From positions 1 to 28,246 of IMG/VR virus record IMGVR_UViG_3300046468_000516: DNA of 28,246 nt; one strand, 5' to 3'. The stretch is from a virus. The position numbers and the translations under genes were made by a program. The stretch's first letter is position 1. Each line of letters opens with the position of its first letter. The notes beneath the pieces were generated by a model. That model did not search any database, had not been told where the DNA came from, and was given only the letters and a program-made list of their open reading frames with translations. Shown piece by piece: positions 20,175-27,489 of the stretch.

Positions 20175-21386
20175 TTATCTTATCACATAAACTCCAGAGT
20201 TTACCCCTTGTACTAAATACATCATACCATACCTAATAGCATCTATAAAGTGATTAAACTTATCTATTGGTGCTTCTCCCTTGTCTTTCCATACATAGTT
20301 GTTTAGCTCTCTTATTATGCCGTGAGAACCTCTATCAACTATTATCTCATAATCTTGCATAAGTGCTATACCTGATAATATACTACCTTTCTTCTTTATT
20401 GTAGGTTTTATGTTAAGACCCAATGTTTTCATCTCTGATATTAAACGTGGTTCACTATTATCACAAATAATTAAATCCATACCACACTCTCGTCTATTCA
20501 TACCTGCTATCTCAGATGTGTTTAGATTAGGTTTTCCGTAGATTTCCTTAACCCAAACCTTTCTTGCATTCTTATCTACCGAAATCTTCACAAGTGTCGT
20601 TAAATCGGCTGAAAATCCAAAATCCTGCCCATAGCAAGTAAGTTCTGTAGGAATAAAGTCTCCTACTCTCCATTTTCTTATAATAGTACCTTCAGCTTTC
20701 TCAAGCCAACCTCCTAATATTTGGTGTTGATACTTATCTGGTCTCTTACGTTTCATTTCATATATCCTACCTAAGAATGATTCAGATAAGTTTGTCTTAT
20801 TATCTTTGTAAGTTGTATGAACATAAGTAACATCTCCTTTAACCATATTAGATGCTGCCAATACGTTTTCATTTTGGAAAAACCTCTGATATATCCAATG
20901 CTCTTTAGTTGTTGGATTCAGTATAAGAATAACTCTATTCTGTTTAGTTTGTGAACGTATAGAGAAATCAATCTTATCAAAAACACTTTCATCAACAAGT
21001 TCTTCTGCTTCATCCACTACAAATGTAGTTATACCATTTAAGGATTTAAGTGCTGCAGTCTGATTACCTGATGATGTTCTAATACCTTTAAATATAATAG
21101 AGCTACCTGTCTTGAGGTTCATAATCTCATCTTTAGTTATCCTAAAGTCATCGTGGACTCCCATTAAGTTAATCTTCTCAATAAATTCAGGAATAATAGA
21201 TGTATGTGCTGAAATCATAGTATAACGTGAGAACAGTATCTTATGTCCTGATTCATAAGTTAAGTTAAGTAAGAATACATTTATACCAAATGACTTACCA
21301 CTACCCCTACCTCCTGTAACAACAAAATACCTACCTTCGTTCTTGAAAATAGGTATATATTTCTCGTGTATATTTATATTATTCAT
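20175..21386 (-). CDS. terL: Terminase large subunit (ATPase and nuclease)
   Basis: This 403-residue protein is the DNA packaging motor. Walker A is GGRGSGKS at residues 25-32, Walker B is TFVVDEAEE at 121-129, and the coupling motif is LNPTT near 156-160. The nuclease domain has the expected acidic residues: QDFGFSADLTT (Asp255), LIICDNSEPR (Asp309) and HFIDAIRYG (Asp382). The length and motif forms fit the Terminase_3/PBSX-like group. The gene overlaps its small-subunit partner by 8 nt and is followed by a strong terminator and the 19-bp repeat array. Confidence 0.93.
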   Translation of the reverse strand: MNNINIHEKYIPIFKNEGRYFVVTGGRGSGKSFGINVFLLNLTYESGHKILFSRYTMISAHTSIIPEFIEKINLMGVHDDFRITKDEIMNLKTGSSIIFKGIRTSSGNQTAALKSLNGITTFVVDEAEELVDESVFDKIDFSIRSQTKQNRVILILNPTTKEHWIYQRFFQNENVLAASNMVKGDVTYVHTTYKDNKTNLSESFLGRIYEMKRKRPDKYQHQILGGWLEKAEGTIIRKWRVGDFIPTELTCYGQDFGFSADLTTLVKISVDKNARKVWVKEIYGKPNLNTSEIAGMNRRECGMDLIICDNSEPRLISEMKTLGLNIKPTIKKKGSILSGIALMQDYEIIVDRGSHGIIRELNNYVWKDKGEAPIDKFNHFIDAIRYGMMYLVQGVNSGVYVIR

Positions 21387-21765
21387 CTTTTGGTGTTACG
21401 TCTATAATCTTATCTTTAATCTTCTTACCTTCAACGCTATCTCCAAAGAAATTAATAGTAGGTGCTTGAACTTTATTAGAAACCTCTTCTTTATCATCTC
21501 CATAAGCAAAATCCATAAGCAATTTCATATGATTATAGCTACCTTCTTCTGCTTTCTTAGCTAAGCTCTCAAAAGCATTTACTTCGCTCCCAAATACGTT
21601 CTTAATAGCCTTTTTAGCATATTGTTTCTTACGATTCTTCTTAGCAGTATTCATTGCAGGTTTATTAGACCTCTCTTTTTCTGGTACAGGTAGCTTAGGA
21701 ATAGATTTCTTTCTACTATTACCTTTTCTACCATCTGTTGGCTTAATCTCTTGTGAATTACTCAT
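21379..21765 (-). CDS. Probable terminase small subunit
   Basis: The 128-residue protein is very basic in its first half (GRKGNSRKKSIPKLPVPEKE, then NTAKKNRKKQYAKKAIKNVFG) and has a short helical segment (NAFESLAKKAEEGSYNHMKLLMDFAYG), followed by an acidic end. The order and 8-nt overlap with the large subunit, size and basic DNA-binding character indicate the small terminase subunit that recognises the packaging site; the sequence alone would not prove it. A late promoter abuts the ATG (GTTATC, 5 nt, ATG), so the mRNA may have almost no leader. Confidence 0.65.
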   Translation of the reverse strand: MSNSQEIKPTDGRKGNSRKKSIPKLPVPEKERSNKPAMNTAKKNRKKQYAKKAIKNVFGSEVNAFESLAKKAEEGSYNHMKLLMDFAYGDDKEEVSNKVQAPTINFFGDSVEGKKIKDKIIDVTPKDE

Positions 21766-21796
21766 ATTATGATAACTAAAGTATTGTTATTTTGTT
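21764..21796 (-). promoter_or_regulatory. Predicted phage late promoter for the terminase genes
   Basis: On the minus strand AACA (21796-21793), a 16-nt spacer, GTTATC (21776-21771), ATAATAT (21770-21764). The start codon begins 5 nt after GTTATC, exactly as at the 3810 site. Confidence 0.6.
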
Positions 21797-21806
21797 TTTT
21801 AGGTAT

Positions 21807-22484
21807 TTAAAATAATTCTGTTTGTTTAATATCTTGTTTTTTAATAATACCTAAAGCAGTTTCAAAGATTGTTTTACCAGCTTCATAATCTACAAGGTTT
21901 CTTGACATTTTCCCTAAATCTTGTTTACCCTTGTATTTTCTAAAATCGTAATCGTGAAACTCACAAAACACATCAAAAACATTTTTATTTAATTTTTTAT
22001 ATTTCTTTCTACCCTCTTCTTGAGCTGCCATATTAGGACTTTTCCTTTCACTTAAAACATTCGGTAAATTAAAGTTTGTCCAATATAAATGCCTATCTCT
22101 TTTTTTTGCAGGGATTAAAGGAGTATAGTATGGTATTACATTTTCAACTACATATTTACCATCGAAAAAAGTATCTAAAAAAATTATTTCTTGATAAAGT
22201 TTCATATCTGGGTACTTCATTTTTCTTTTAGTTTTCATAGAAATTTGAAATCTACTATGAGTTGGACAAGGTGGAGAACTCCATATAAAATCAAACTCTT
22301 TGTAATGGTCTAATAAATATTGGTGTGCATCTGCTACTATTACAGTATCATTTGGGAAGCGTTCTTGGTATAATCTTGCTGCTTCTGGGTCTAACTCCAC
22401 AGCAGTAACTTTAATATCCTCTTTTACTTCATTCCACTTGTATCGATTACCACCTAAACAAGCATATAAATTTAATATCTTCAT
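21807..22484 (-). CDS. C5-cytosine DNA methyltransferase, compact
   Basis: The 225-residue enzyme should transfer a methyl group from S-adenosylmethionine to C5 of cytosine in DNA. Motif I is ILNLYACLGGNRYKW at residues 3-17 and VELDPEAARLYQ follows (motif II). Motif IV is SSPPCPTHSR with catalytic Cys73, motif VI is YVVENV at 111-116 and motif VIII is KKRDRHLYW. It lacks a long target-recognition domain, as in small phage enzymes. No restriction gene is nearby, so it is probably solitary and protects phage DNA from host restriction or marks it. It lies just upstream of the terminase genes but with the early gene block, separated by the late promoter. Confidence 0.88.
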   Translation of the reverse strand: MKILNLYACLGGNRYKWNEVKEDIKVTAVELDPEAARLYQERFPNDTVIVADAHQYLLDHYKEFDFIWSSPPCPTHSRFQISMKTKRKMKYPDMKLYQEIIFLDTFFDGKYVVENVIPYYTPLIPAKKRDRHLYWTNFNLPNVLSERKSPNMAAQEEGRKKYKKLNKNVFDVFCEFHDYDFRKYKGKQDLGKMSRNLVDYEAGKTIFETALGIIKKQDIKQTELF

Positions 22485-22496
22485 TTTATTTATTTT

Positions 22497-22814
22497 TTAG
22501 GTATAATAATAATAATTTCCTTGCTCGTTACGTTCTGCTTCATAATAGTTCTTAGTAAGTTCTATTTCGTAATGCAATAATCCAGATAGGTAACCACATA
22601 TAAAAGTAATATCTGAATTTGACAACTCATAATCCTCTTCATCTTTCATAACCTCTGTATTTAATACATCGTGTATGTCTAAACTTAAATCTATTAAGTA
22701 ATCATCTTCTTGATAGTATAATCTAATCTCATCAGGAAGTGGGTGCATAGAATTACTATTACTTGAGTATTCTGGTCGTATTGATAATATCCTATTCTTT
22801 AGTTCTTCTGTCAT
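22497..22814 (-). CDS. Unknown acidic protein, 105 aa
   Basis: The product is acidic and Tyr-rich: an N-terminal NRILSIRPEY, then EIRLYYQEDDYLIDLSLDIH, a hydrophobic ITFICGYLSGLLHYEIELTK and a tyrosine-rich end. No membrane topology is convincing. I do not recognise the family. It is 12 nt upstream of the methyltransferase start, so the two are probably cotranscribed. Confidence 0.55.
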   Translation of the reverse strand: MTEELKNRILSIRPEYSSNSNSMHPLPDEIRLYYQEDDYLIDLSLDIHDVLNTEVMKDEEDYELSNSDITFICGYLSGLLHYEIELTKNYYEAERNEQGNYYYYT

Positions 22815-22819
22815 AACTT

Positions 22820-22951
22820 CTATTTAATAAATTCTTGGTTTCTTAATACTTCTTCAATAGCGTTTACAAGGTCATACTTTTGACCAAAGGTAATACCTCC
22901 GTTATAAAAATCTGTATCAATCTTTTGTAGTGTTTCTATTAGTTCTTTCAT
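22820..22951 (-). CDS. Small helical protein, 43 aa
   Basis: The ATG at 22951-22949 begins an ORF that ends in TAG at 22822-22820, 5 nt before the next start. The peptide (MKELIETLQKIDTDFYNGGI, then TFGQKYDLVNAIEEVLRNQE) looks like two helices with a glycine turn, a normal protein composition. No family known. It is first after the terminator at 23045-23068, but no clear promoter is seen; TATATTGC at 22981-22974 on the minus strand is a poor -7 candidate. Confidence 0.5.
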   Translation of the reverse strand: MKELIETLQKIDTDFYNGGITFGQKYDLVNAIEEVLRNQEFIK

Positions 22952-23044
22952 AATATTTAGTTTTTAATTACGTTGCAATATACAAAACAATTTAAGTTAT
23001 TGACTACTTGTTATTAATTTTAACATTTCTTTAACATTTAAACT

Positions 23045-23068
23045 AAAAAAGGAAGCTAATTAGCCTCC
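23045..23068 (-). terminator. Intrinsic terminator overlapping the DUF3310 gene end
   Basis: On the minus strand GGAGGCT (23068-23062) pairs with AGCTTCC (23057-23051), one G-U pair, loop AATT, followed by six T residues. The hairpin includes the last codons and TAG stop of the DUF3310 gene. Confidence 0.8.
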
Positions 23069-23259
23069 CTTAATAGTTCTATCTCTCTATTGAGATAATC
23101 TTGTGCCTTAATAAGGTCAAGCAGTTCATCGTGTTTCTTTCCTGCTCTTGCAATATACTTAATTATATTACCTCTACAGAAATTTAAGTCATAATCTCTA
23201 ATAACATCTATAATGTCATAATCTTTGCCATTTTCGTAATGTGTTTGTGTACCTCTCAT
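23056..23259 (-). CDS. DUF3310 protein (phage nucleotide-metabolism-associated)
   Basis: The 67-residue protein shows the whole DUF3310 pattern: HYENGKDYDIIDVIRDYDLN (about 7-26), CRGNIIKYIARAGKKHDELL (28-47) and DLIKAQDYLNREIELL. The family is common in phages, where it occurs alone or joined to nucleotide kinase or MazG-like parts; its activity is not settled. The gene ends within an intrinsic terminator, so it closes the replication operon that starts to the right. Confidence 0.82.
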   Translation of the reverse strand: MRGTQTHYENGKDYDIIDVIRDYDLNFCRGNIIKYIARAGKKHDELLDLIKAQDYLNREIELLREAN

Positions 23260-23277
23260 AATTTATTTATTAATAAG

Positions 23278-23817
23278 TTAATATAATTCTAATATAGACT
23301 CTCCTTCTATTATTTGACATTCATCTTTACTCTTCCAAGACCAAGATTTAACTCTCATAGTAATAAGTTCACGTATCTCATCTCTTCTGTCCTCTGGAAT
23401 GGTGTCTATAAGCAATTCTAAGCTATCTTTACCTATTTTTAATGAGTTTATATGTAAATTACGTTTAGACTCCTTTAAAGCTCTCTTTTGAGTCTGTTCT
23501 ATTGTAAAAAACTCTTCAGCCTTATCATTAAAGTAAACATTATAAAAATCTCTGAATGATGGGTATGTTTTATAGTAAATACCTATTTTTTGTAGTGCTT
23601 GAAATATAGATGCTCTATTTCTTTTTACACCTCTTGATTTAAACCATTCTGAAATCATTCTATCATTCATATAATTAACATCTCTTAGTATCTTATAGAA
23701 TAATGTTCTTGTAATCATTATTTCAGTCTTTCTTGAGTTAGAATTTAAGTCAATACCTGTTAATACTTCAAAATCTCTTGCTAATTCATCTGCTGTTTCT
23801 TTCTTGTAATCTATCAT
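23278..23817 (-). CDS. DnaA domain IV-like DNA-binding protein
   Basis: In the 179-residue product, residues about 33-90 resemble the C-terminal DNA-binding domain of DnaA: ITRTLFYKILRDVNYMNDRM forms the first helices and RNRASIFQALQKIGIYYKTYP takes the place of the signature helix region. This suggests binding to an origin or operator rather than ATP hydrolysis, because no Walker motif is present. The rest is helical and charged. A target could be the 19-bp repeats at 20031-20167, but that is speculation. The assignment rests on remembered pattern similarity. Confidence 0.45.
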   Translation of the reverse strand: MIDYKKETADELARDFEVLTGIDLNSNSRKTEIMITRTLFYKILRDVNYMNDRMISEWFKSRGVKRNRASIFQALQKIGIYYKTYPSFRDFYNVYFNDKAEEFFTIEQTQKRALKESKRNLHINSLKIGKDSLELLIDTIPEDRRDEIRELITMRVKSWSWKSKDECQIIEGESILELY

Positions 23818-23827
23818 CTTTTTTGTT

Positions 23828-24070
23828 TTAGTTTAATTTATTGTTTTCTTTTATTTCTTCTATTTTAAGTAATACTTTAGTAAAGGTATTGGTTTGATAC
23901 CAATCTAAAACCTTTTTTATACCAGCACAAGCCAAGTATATCTCTTGTTCTTCGTAATATTCTAAAATGTCTTCTAAAATGTATTTAGGTAACCCTTCTT
24001 GCATCTCAAGTATTGTATTCAAGAAGTATAACTCCACAACATTCTTATCTTCATCGCTTAATGTTCTCAT
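23828..24070 (-). CDS. Unknown small acidic protein, 80 aa
   Basis: The product (MRTLSDEDKNVVELYFLNTI..., GLPKYILEDILEYYEEQEIY, ACAGIKKVLDWYQTN) is acidic and helical. Its ATG lies inside the end of the exonuclease gene, an overlap of 20 nt, which suggests coupled translation. No family is recognised; a role with the exonuclease in replication or recombination is a guess from context. Confidence 0.55.
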   Translation of the reverse strand: MRTLSDEDKNVVELYFLNTILEMQEGLPKYILEDILEYYEEQEIYLACAGIKKVLDWYQTNTFTKVLLKIEEIKENNKLN

Positions 24071-24788
24071 AACAATCTGTTTTTAGTGTTAGTAATGATT
24101 TAGCTTCATTAAACATAGCTTTTGCATCATCTCCATAAACCTCCTTATAAAGTCTATAGGTTCTATTCATTAATGAATACTTGTTATTAGCGTCTTTAAA
24201 CAACTTTTCAGCATAAACCTTACCATAGCCCTTACAGACCTTTATATTGTCTGCTGAGTCCCCTACAATCATCTGAGAATAGAAGTTTTTATTAGCTTCT
24301 TGCTCTGATATTTTAACTAACTCTCTTTTCTTATAGTTGTAGTCGTAAAACCAGCAAGGGAATTGTTTATAGTCTTTATCTAAAGACATTATAATAACAG
24401 AGTCAATACCATTCTTTTCTACCTCTTCTGCCCATAATGTAGCTACAACATCATCTGTCTCTACACCATCTCCATAAATAGAATTGTATTCAAGCTTAAC
24501 CATATCGTGAAGTAGAGGTAATATCTCTGGTCTCTTCTGCGTTCTATTTAACTTATAGGTAGCTGATATATCTTTCCTAAAGTTATTTTTAGAGCCATTA
24601 CAGAATACTACCTCATTAACATTCACTTGTTCTTCTAAGAAATCAAGTAACCTTTCAAAGCTAACTTCAAACTTATTGAAAGCAACATTAACATCTGTCT
24701 CAAATAAGTCTTCAGGAAACTCTCTATCATCTTTCTTCTTAAAGCAAGAAGCATAGATTAAACTATCTGCATCAAATATTACTTTCAT
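24051..24788 (-). CDS. 5'-3' exonuclease / flap endonuclease-like
   Basis: The 245-residue protein has the PIN-like fold pattern of phage 5'-3' exonucleases: FDADSLIYASC with Asp6 and Asp8, a basic FRKDISATYKLNR (about 70-82), DGVETDDVVA with Glu110, Asp112 and Asp113, SLDKDYKQF with Asp137 and Asp139, and QMIVGDSADNI (Asp177, Asp180). A helix-turn-helix-type KGYGKVYAEKLF follows. It would remove RNA primers or flaps and degrade DNA ends during replication and recombination. All metal-binding acidic residues appear present. It overlaps genes on both sides. Confidence 0.85.
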   Translation of the reverse strand: MKVIFDADSLIYASCFKKKDDREFPEDLFETDVNVAFNKFEVSFERLLDFLEEQVNVNEVVFCNGSKNNFRKDISATYKLNRTQKRPEILPLLHDMVKLEYNSIYGDGVETDDVVATLWAEEVEKNGIDSVIIMSLDKDYKQFPCWFYDYNYKKRELVKISEQEANKNFYSQMIVGDSADNIKVCKGYGKVYAEKLFKDANNKYSLMNRTYRLYKEVYGDDAKAMFNEAKSLLTLKTDCYENIKR

Positions 24789-24912
24789 AAATCAGTAGTT
24801 TATTGTTAGGTTTTTTCTTCTTATGCATTCTCTTGTCATCAAACCAACCTGTAACAGGATTGATTCTGTGATTCCAGAACTTAGTTAATTTTTCTTCTTT
24901 AGTTCGCTTCAT
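24772..24912 (-). CDS. Small basic protein, 46 aa
   Basis: The ATG at 24912-24910 begins an ORF ending in TGA at 24774-24772, overlapping the exonuclease start by 17 nt. The peptide has an aromatic, His-containing core (KFWNHRINPVTGWFDDKRMH) followed by KKKKPNNK. No family is recognised. It lies 16-23 nt below a host-type promoter, in a gap otherwise without a gene. Confidence 0.5.
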   Translation of the reverse strand: MKRTKEEKLTKFWNHRINPVTGWFDDKRMHKKKKPNNKLLIYESNI

Positions 24913-24934
24913 AATATATGTATTTAATTTAAAG

Positions 24935-24965
24935 CAAAACTACAAAACTATTTATATACTTCCAA
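24935..24965 (-). promoter_or_regulatory. Host-type promoter before the exonuclease genes
   Basis: On the minus strand TTG (24965-24963), 20 nt, then TAGTTTTG (24942-24935) match the Bacteroidota pattern. A second TAGTTTTG directly precedes it (24950-24943) but without a well-placed TTG. The transcript would start near 24928, just before the 46-aa gene. Confidence 0.5.
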
Positions 24966-25442
24966 ATACTTTTTCAATTTATTTACAATTCCTATAATAC
25001 AAGGTCTGCAACTTGTGTTTTTTTGATTAGTATTAAAAATGTTATTGTGAATAGATATTAGTCTCGCTCTTTGTTGAGATGTGGTTTTACGAGGATTACC
25101 TCCTAAGAAATCACTCAGGTAAACATAATCTTCTTCTGATATACAATTAACCTTCTTATAAGTAAATAGCTTATTAAGTTTCTCTTGCCTATCATCACAA
25201 CCACAATCTTCTCCTGCTATAAACTTAACTAACTTATCTACTCCTGTAGCCTTAGTAATCTTAGCTACTGTATCTCCAACACCTTTAGATTGTTTAGCAA
25301 CATTATCTTTAAGTGCTTCATAATCCTTAGATACCTTAGTCTTATTCCATTCCTTATACTCTCTGTAATCTTTAGACCTCTTGTCTATAGTTTCATAGTA
25401 TCCTTGCTTTTCTAATTCTAAATAATAATTGTCTGGTTTCAT
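24948..25442 (-). CDS. Unknown phage protein with Cys pairs, 164 aa
   Basis: The 164-residue product is basic and helical at first (KDYREYKEWNKTKVSKDYEA), with a repeated KGVGDTVAKITKATGVDKL. The middle GEDCGCDDRQEKLNKLF and late NTSCRPCIIGIVNKLKKYL give two Cys pairs that could bind zinc together. This arrangement is common in Bacteroidota phages, next to a sigma-like gene, but I know no function. It overlaps the sigma factor gene by 4 nt (ATGA), so the two are coupled; a role as sigma partner or anti-sigma is possible but unproven. Confidence 0.6.
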   Translation of the reverse strand: MKPDNYYLELEKQGYYETIDKRSKDYREYKEWNKTKVSKDYEALKDNVAKQSKGVGDTVAKITKATGVDKLVKFIAGEDCGCDDRQEKLNKLFTYKKVNCISEEDYVYLSDFLGGNPRKTTSQQRARLISIHNNIFNTNQKNTSCRPCIIGIVNKLKKYLEVYK

Positions 25443-25969
25443 ATCTTGTCAAAATCTTGGTTAAAATAATCTATTAAATCTTCTGATAAACTTTCTCTTA
25501 ATATAGCTTTTTGGTTTAGTATAGAGTTATGTATAGAAGTCAATCCTATCTTAGCTCCTTTAGATATAGCTCGTAAAGATAAGCCTTGTATAAAATACAG
25601 TTCAAATAGCCTCTTGTCGTAAACAGTCCAACCAGATGTTATACTCTCTACCTGACTCATTATCTTTTCAAAAGCATCATCTTCCTCCACATCATACTGC
25701 TTCTCAACAACCTCATCATTCTCTAATATCTCATAGAAAATACTGTTACGTTTATCTTTTAAATAAGAGTAATACAAATTCCTTAATGTAACCCATACAA
25801 AGTACCTATTAATATCATCTTTGTACATAATTCTACTCTCATCTTTAACAAGTCTATGCATCCTAAGATACATATCCTGAACCAAGTCTTCAGCTACATC
25901 TAACTTACATCCTAAATTCACTAACATCTTAATCCATAACTCTTGATGAACTGCTAATTTTTCTAACAT
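25439..25969 (-). CDS. ECF-like RNA polymerase sigma factor
   Basis: The 176-residue protein has the two-domain layout of extracytoplasmic-function sigma factors. Region 2 covers about residues 9-75: DVAEDLVQDMYLRM is the core-binding helix and RYFVWVTLRNLYYSYLKDKR the -10 recognition part. After an acidic linker, region 4 (about 115-160: DKRLFELYFIQGLSLRAISK, then IGLTSIHNSILNQKAILRESL) forms the helix-turn-helix that would read the -35 box. It would redirect host RNA polymerase to phage promoters; the two-box motif with AACA and GTTATC found before late genes is the natural candidate target. Start and stop overlap neighbours (TAATG, ATGA). Confidence 0.82.
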   Translation of the reverse strand: MLEKLAVHQELWIKMLVNLGCKLDVAEDLVQDMYLRMHRLVKDESRIMYKDDINRYFVWVTLRNLYYSYLKDKRNSIFYEILENDEVVEKQYDVEEDDAFEKIMSQVESITSGWTVYDKRLFELYFIQGLSLRAISKGAKIGLTSIHNSILNQKAILRESLSEDLIDYFNQDFDKI

Positions 25970-26364
25970 TAAATCTCTTTTATAATTATTTCTACTCTTG
26001 GGTTTTCTCTATCTAATTCTGTAGGTAATATAGTCTCTGTCTTTACGTAATCATCATTATCATCTTCCCAACAACCATAATCTGTAATCGAGTCTAATAA
26101 AAACTTACTCACTACACTAATCACATTCATCTTATCTAAGCGTCTTTTAGAGGCTTTATAGACCTTATAAGTTACCTCGACAGGTGTTTGTATAAACAAA
26201 TCCTTTAACTGCTCTCTAAGAGCCTCTGAATAGGCTTTCTTAGCATCATTACTTATTCTGTGATGTAAGTTCCTATATGTATTCATATTCAAAGCAATCC
26301 TCTTATCTTTAACAGTCTTTCTCGGTAATGTTACAAATAGAGGGGATATTATCTTATGCGTCAT
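25969..26364 (-). CDS. RusA-like Holliday junction resolvase
   Basis: The 131-residue protein fits the RusA family in size and in its conserved acidic pattern: KRRLDKMNVISVVSKFLLD (Asp77, Asn80, Asp91) followed by EDDNDDYVK (acidic residues 100-105), and a final strand NPRVEIIIKEI. The N-terminal part has a basic segment and helix (YSEALREQLKDLF). RusA-like enzymes cut four-way junctions in recombining or replicating phage DNA. It overlaps both neighbours by TAATG. The catalytic Asp residues appear present; identity is from pattern only. Confidence 0.7.
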   Translation of the reverse strand: MTHKIISPLFVTLPRKTVKDKRIALNMNTYRNLHHRISNDAKKAYSEALREQLKDLFIQTPVEVTYKVYKASKRRLDKMNVISVVSKFLLDSITDYGCWEDDNDDYVKTETILPTELDRENPRVEIIIKEI

Positions 26365-26708
26365 TAAAATAATTCTTTTATTGGTAATAGTATTCCTTTT
26401 GATGTGTTATTATCTCCTCCAGCTCTATCCCTATCTGTATTAAGATATTTTCTGCACCTATCTTTTAAATCAGAAGTCTTTATTAAATGTAATGTTTCTC
26501 CAAATGCAAAGCAATAGTAATCTGCTTTAGATTTAGATATACCTGATTGCTTACCTCTACTAAAGTATTCTACATACACATTACCTGTTTTTAAAGCCTT
26601 CAAATCGTACTTAACTTCAATAGTCGAGGAGTTAAGTATATTACCTAACTCCTCTTCTTTAACTTGACCGACTTTTAAATCGTATTTAAAATCATTATTG
26701 TAATTCAT
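26364..26708 (-). CDS. PD-(D/E)XK-like nuclease or related protein, 114 aa
   Basis: The 114-residue product contains EEELGNILNSSTIEVKYD (residues 18-35), whose Glu31-Val-Lys33 can serve as the (D/E)XK signature, then a strand GNVYVEYFSRGKQSGISKSK and ADYYCFAFG. A helix with Glu18-Glu20 precedes it, as in the fold. The arrangement EVK...VEY...SGI...ADYY is one I associate with small phage nucleases near recombination genes. Its substrate is unknown. Overlaps with the metallophosphoesterase and resolvase genes (both TAATG) place it in a recombination/replication operon. Confidence 0.55.
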   Translation of the reverse strand: MNYNNDFKYDLKVGQVKEEELGNILNSSTIEVKYDLKALKTGNVYVEYFSRGKQSGISKSKADYYCFAFGETLHLIKTSDLKDRCRKYLNTDRDRAGGDNNTSKGILLPIKELF

Positions 26709-27424
26709 TACAACTCCATCTTTACATTAAAAGCAGTATGACCACCTAATACAATACCTAAGCCAATAGCTTCCTTCTTACCTCCTTGCATATACCCCAT
26801 AGCATAAGACTTACTATCTATACCACAACCTACTGCCATACCAAAGATAGCTCTTGTCTTTCCAAACATCCATTCACAATAAAAGTCTGTATGATAATGA
26901 CCAGATACAGTAGATACCATATCTCTCTTTGCAGCCATTCTTGCTTTACCACTTTTATCTCCGTGAACATACCTAACACCATCGTAATAAACCTCTGTTA
27001 CAAAGTTCCAATTAGGAGTCTCTAACACTTCAGAAAACTCTTTAATCCATTTACTTGGAATATTTGATGATTGTGCTTTACGGATTATAATTCTATCGTG
27101 ATTACCTAAAGTAACATCTGCATTAGGAAATGCTTTATACCATTTAGCTAATTTAGCTACTGCTTGTTCTAACTCAAACTTACCACCTAAACCATCTGCT
27201 GATGATTCGTGATAGCTTGAATAATGATTGTCAATAACATCTCCAATAAAAACAACCTTGTTACAGTTGTGTATAGCATACTGTTCTTTACAGAAATCTA
27301 AATAACCATCTAAACAAAATGGTTCGTGTAAATCGCCTATAACAAGAACTCTGTTCTCTACTTTAGTTAGGTTCTTATAAGCCTTTAATATCTTACCTTT
27401 TAATCTTGGTCTAAAATCTTTCAT
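26708..27424 (-). CDS. Calcineurin-like metallophosphoesterase
   Basis: The 238-residue enzyme carries all the metal-site blocks of the family: VIGDLHEPF (Asp31, His33), FIGDVIDNH (Asp62), TLGNHDR (Asn108, His109), RYVHGD (His154) and VSGHYHTDF (His176, His178). It would hydrolyse a phosphodiester or phosphomonoester; in phages such proteins may be DNA-end or nucleotide phosphoesterases, and the substrate is unknown here. The length and motif order are normal. It lies at the start of a chain of overlapping genes with the nuclease-like, resolvase and sigma genes. Confidence 0.85.
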   Translation of the reverse strand: MKDFRPRLKGKILKAYKNLTKVENRVLVIGDLHEPFCLDGYLDFCKEQYAIHNCNKVVFIGDVIDNHYSSYHESSADGLGGKFELEQAVAKLAKWYKAFPNADVTLGNHDRIIIRKAQSSNIPSKWIKEFSEVLETPNWNFVTEVYYDGVRYVHGDKSGKARMAAKRDMVSTVSGHYHTDFYCEWMFGKTRAIFGMAVGCGIDSKSYAMGYMQGGKKEAIGLGIVLGGHTAFNVKMEL

Positions 27425-27489
27425 AATTGTATTTTATGTTATAAATATAATGTTTATTGTTTAATATTAATTAAAAAGTTATAAACAGA

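Noticed and set aside
22974-22981. TATATTGC on the minus strand as a host-type promoter for the 43-aa gene
   Set aside because: It misses a base of TAnnTTTG and has no TTG about 19 nt upstream.
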